6,500 bases of DNA from Bacteroidia bacterium. Lineage in GTDB: Bacteria > Bacteroidota > Bacteroidia > Bacteroidales > BM520. The translations under genes and the position numbers were made by a program. Each line of letters begins with the position of its first letter. Position 1 is the stretch's first letter. The stretch lies in assembly GCA_009930445.1 (NCBI GenBank), contig RZYD01000134.1:1-6500 (forward strand), given 5' to 3'. The notes under the pieces were generated by a model that was not told where the DNA came from, made no database searches, and was given only the letters and a program-made list of their open reading frames with translations. Below, in pieces: positions 6,497 through 6,500 of the stretch.

Positions 6497-6500
6497 CGCC

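Noticed and set aside
1..6500. CRISPR array, tRNA/rRNA, insertion sequence or phage genes
   Set aside because: No regularly spaced direct repeats, no tRNA-like or rRNA segments, no transposase or integrase motifs; nearly all bases are taken by four well-supported coding regions.

Overview
The window looks like chromosomal DNA from a member of the Bacteroidota. Two of its three complete genes end in a type IX secretion (T9SS) type A sorting domain, which is characteristic of that phylum. Matches to the Bacteroidota -7 promoter box (TAnnTTTG) lie just upstream of all three complete genes, and none of the starts has an obvious Shine-Dalgarno sequence.

Layout, left to right: (1) bases 1-223, + strand, the last 73 codons of an RluA/RluD-family pseudouridine synthase. 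(2) bases 216-2081, - strand, a secreted lysyl-endopeptidase-like serine peptidase with one PKD domain and a T9SS sorting domain; its stop codon and the synthase stop lie in one shared palindrome. (3) bases 2082-2189, a divergent intergenic region with promoters facing both ways. (4) bases 2190-3461, + strand, an exported protein with two retropepsin-like aspartyl protease halves (DSG and DTG) and a C-terminal PDZ domain. (5) bases 3462-3517, a convergent gap with a bidirectional terminator and a short palindrome. (6) bases 3518-6445, - strand, a second, larger lysyl-endopeptidase-like peptidase with five PKD domains and a T9SS sorting domain. (7) bases 6446-6500, its upstream region with a good promoter match.

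The two serine peptidases are clear paralogues: same pro-region, same disulfide skeleton, intact His/Asp/Ser triads and the same domain order. They are predicted to be exported by Sec, carried across the outer membrane by the T9SS, and to act on extracellular protein. They differ in two ways: the number of PKD domains (one versus five), and the residue at the position that gives lysyl endopeptidase its lysine specificity (Asp417 in the first, apparently Val424 in the second). The aspartyl protease-like protein has no sorting domain and probably stays in the periplasm or inner membrane; a functional link to its neighbours is not shown by the sequence. I see no mobile element, CRISPR array, RNA gene or clear new multi-gene system. 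The most useful leads are the possible change of specificity between the paralogues and the possibly leaderless start of the aspartyl protease gene.
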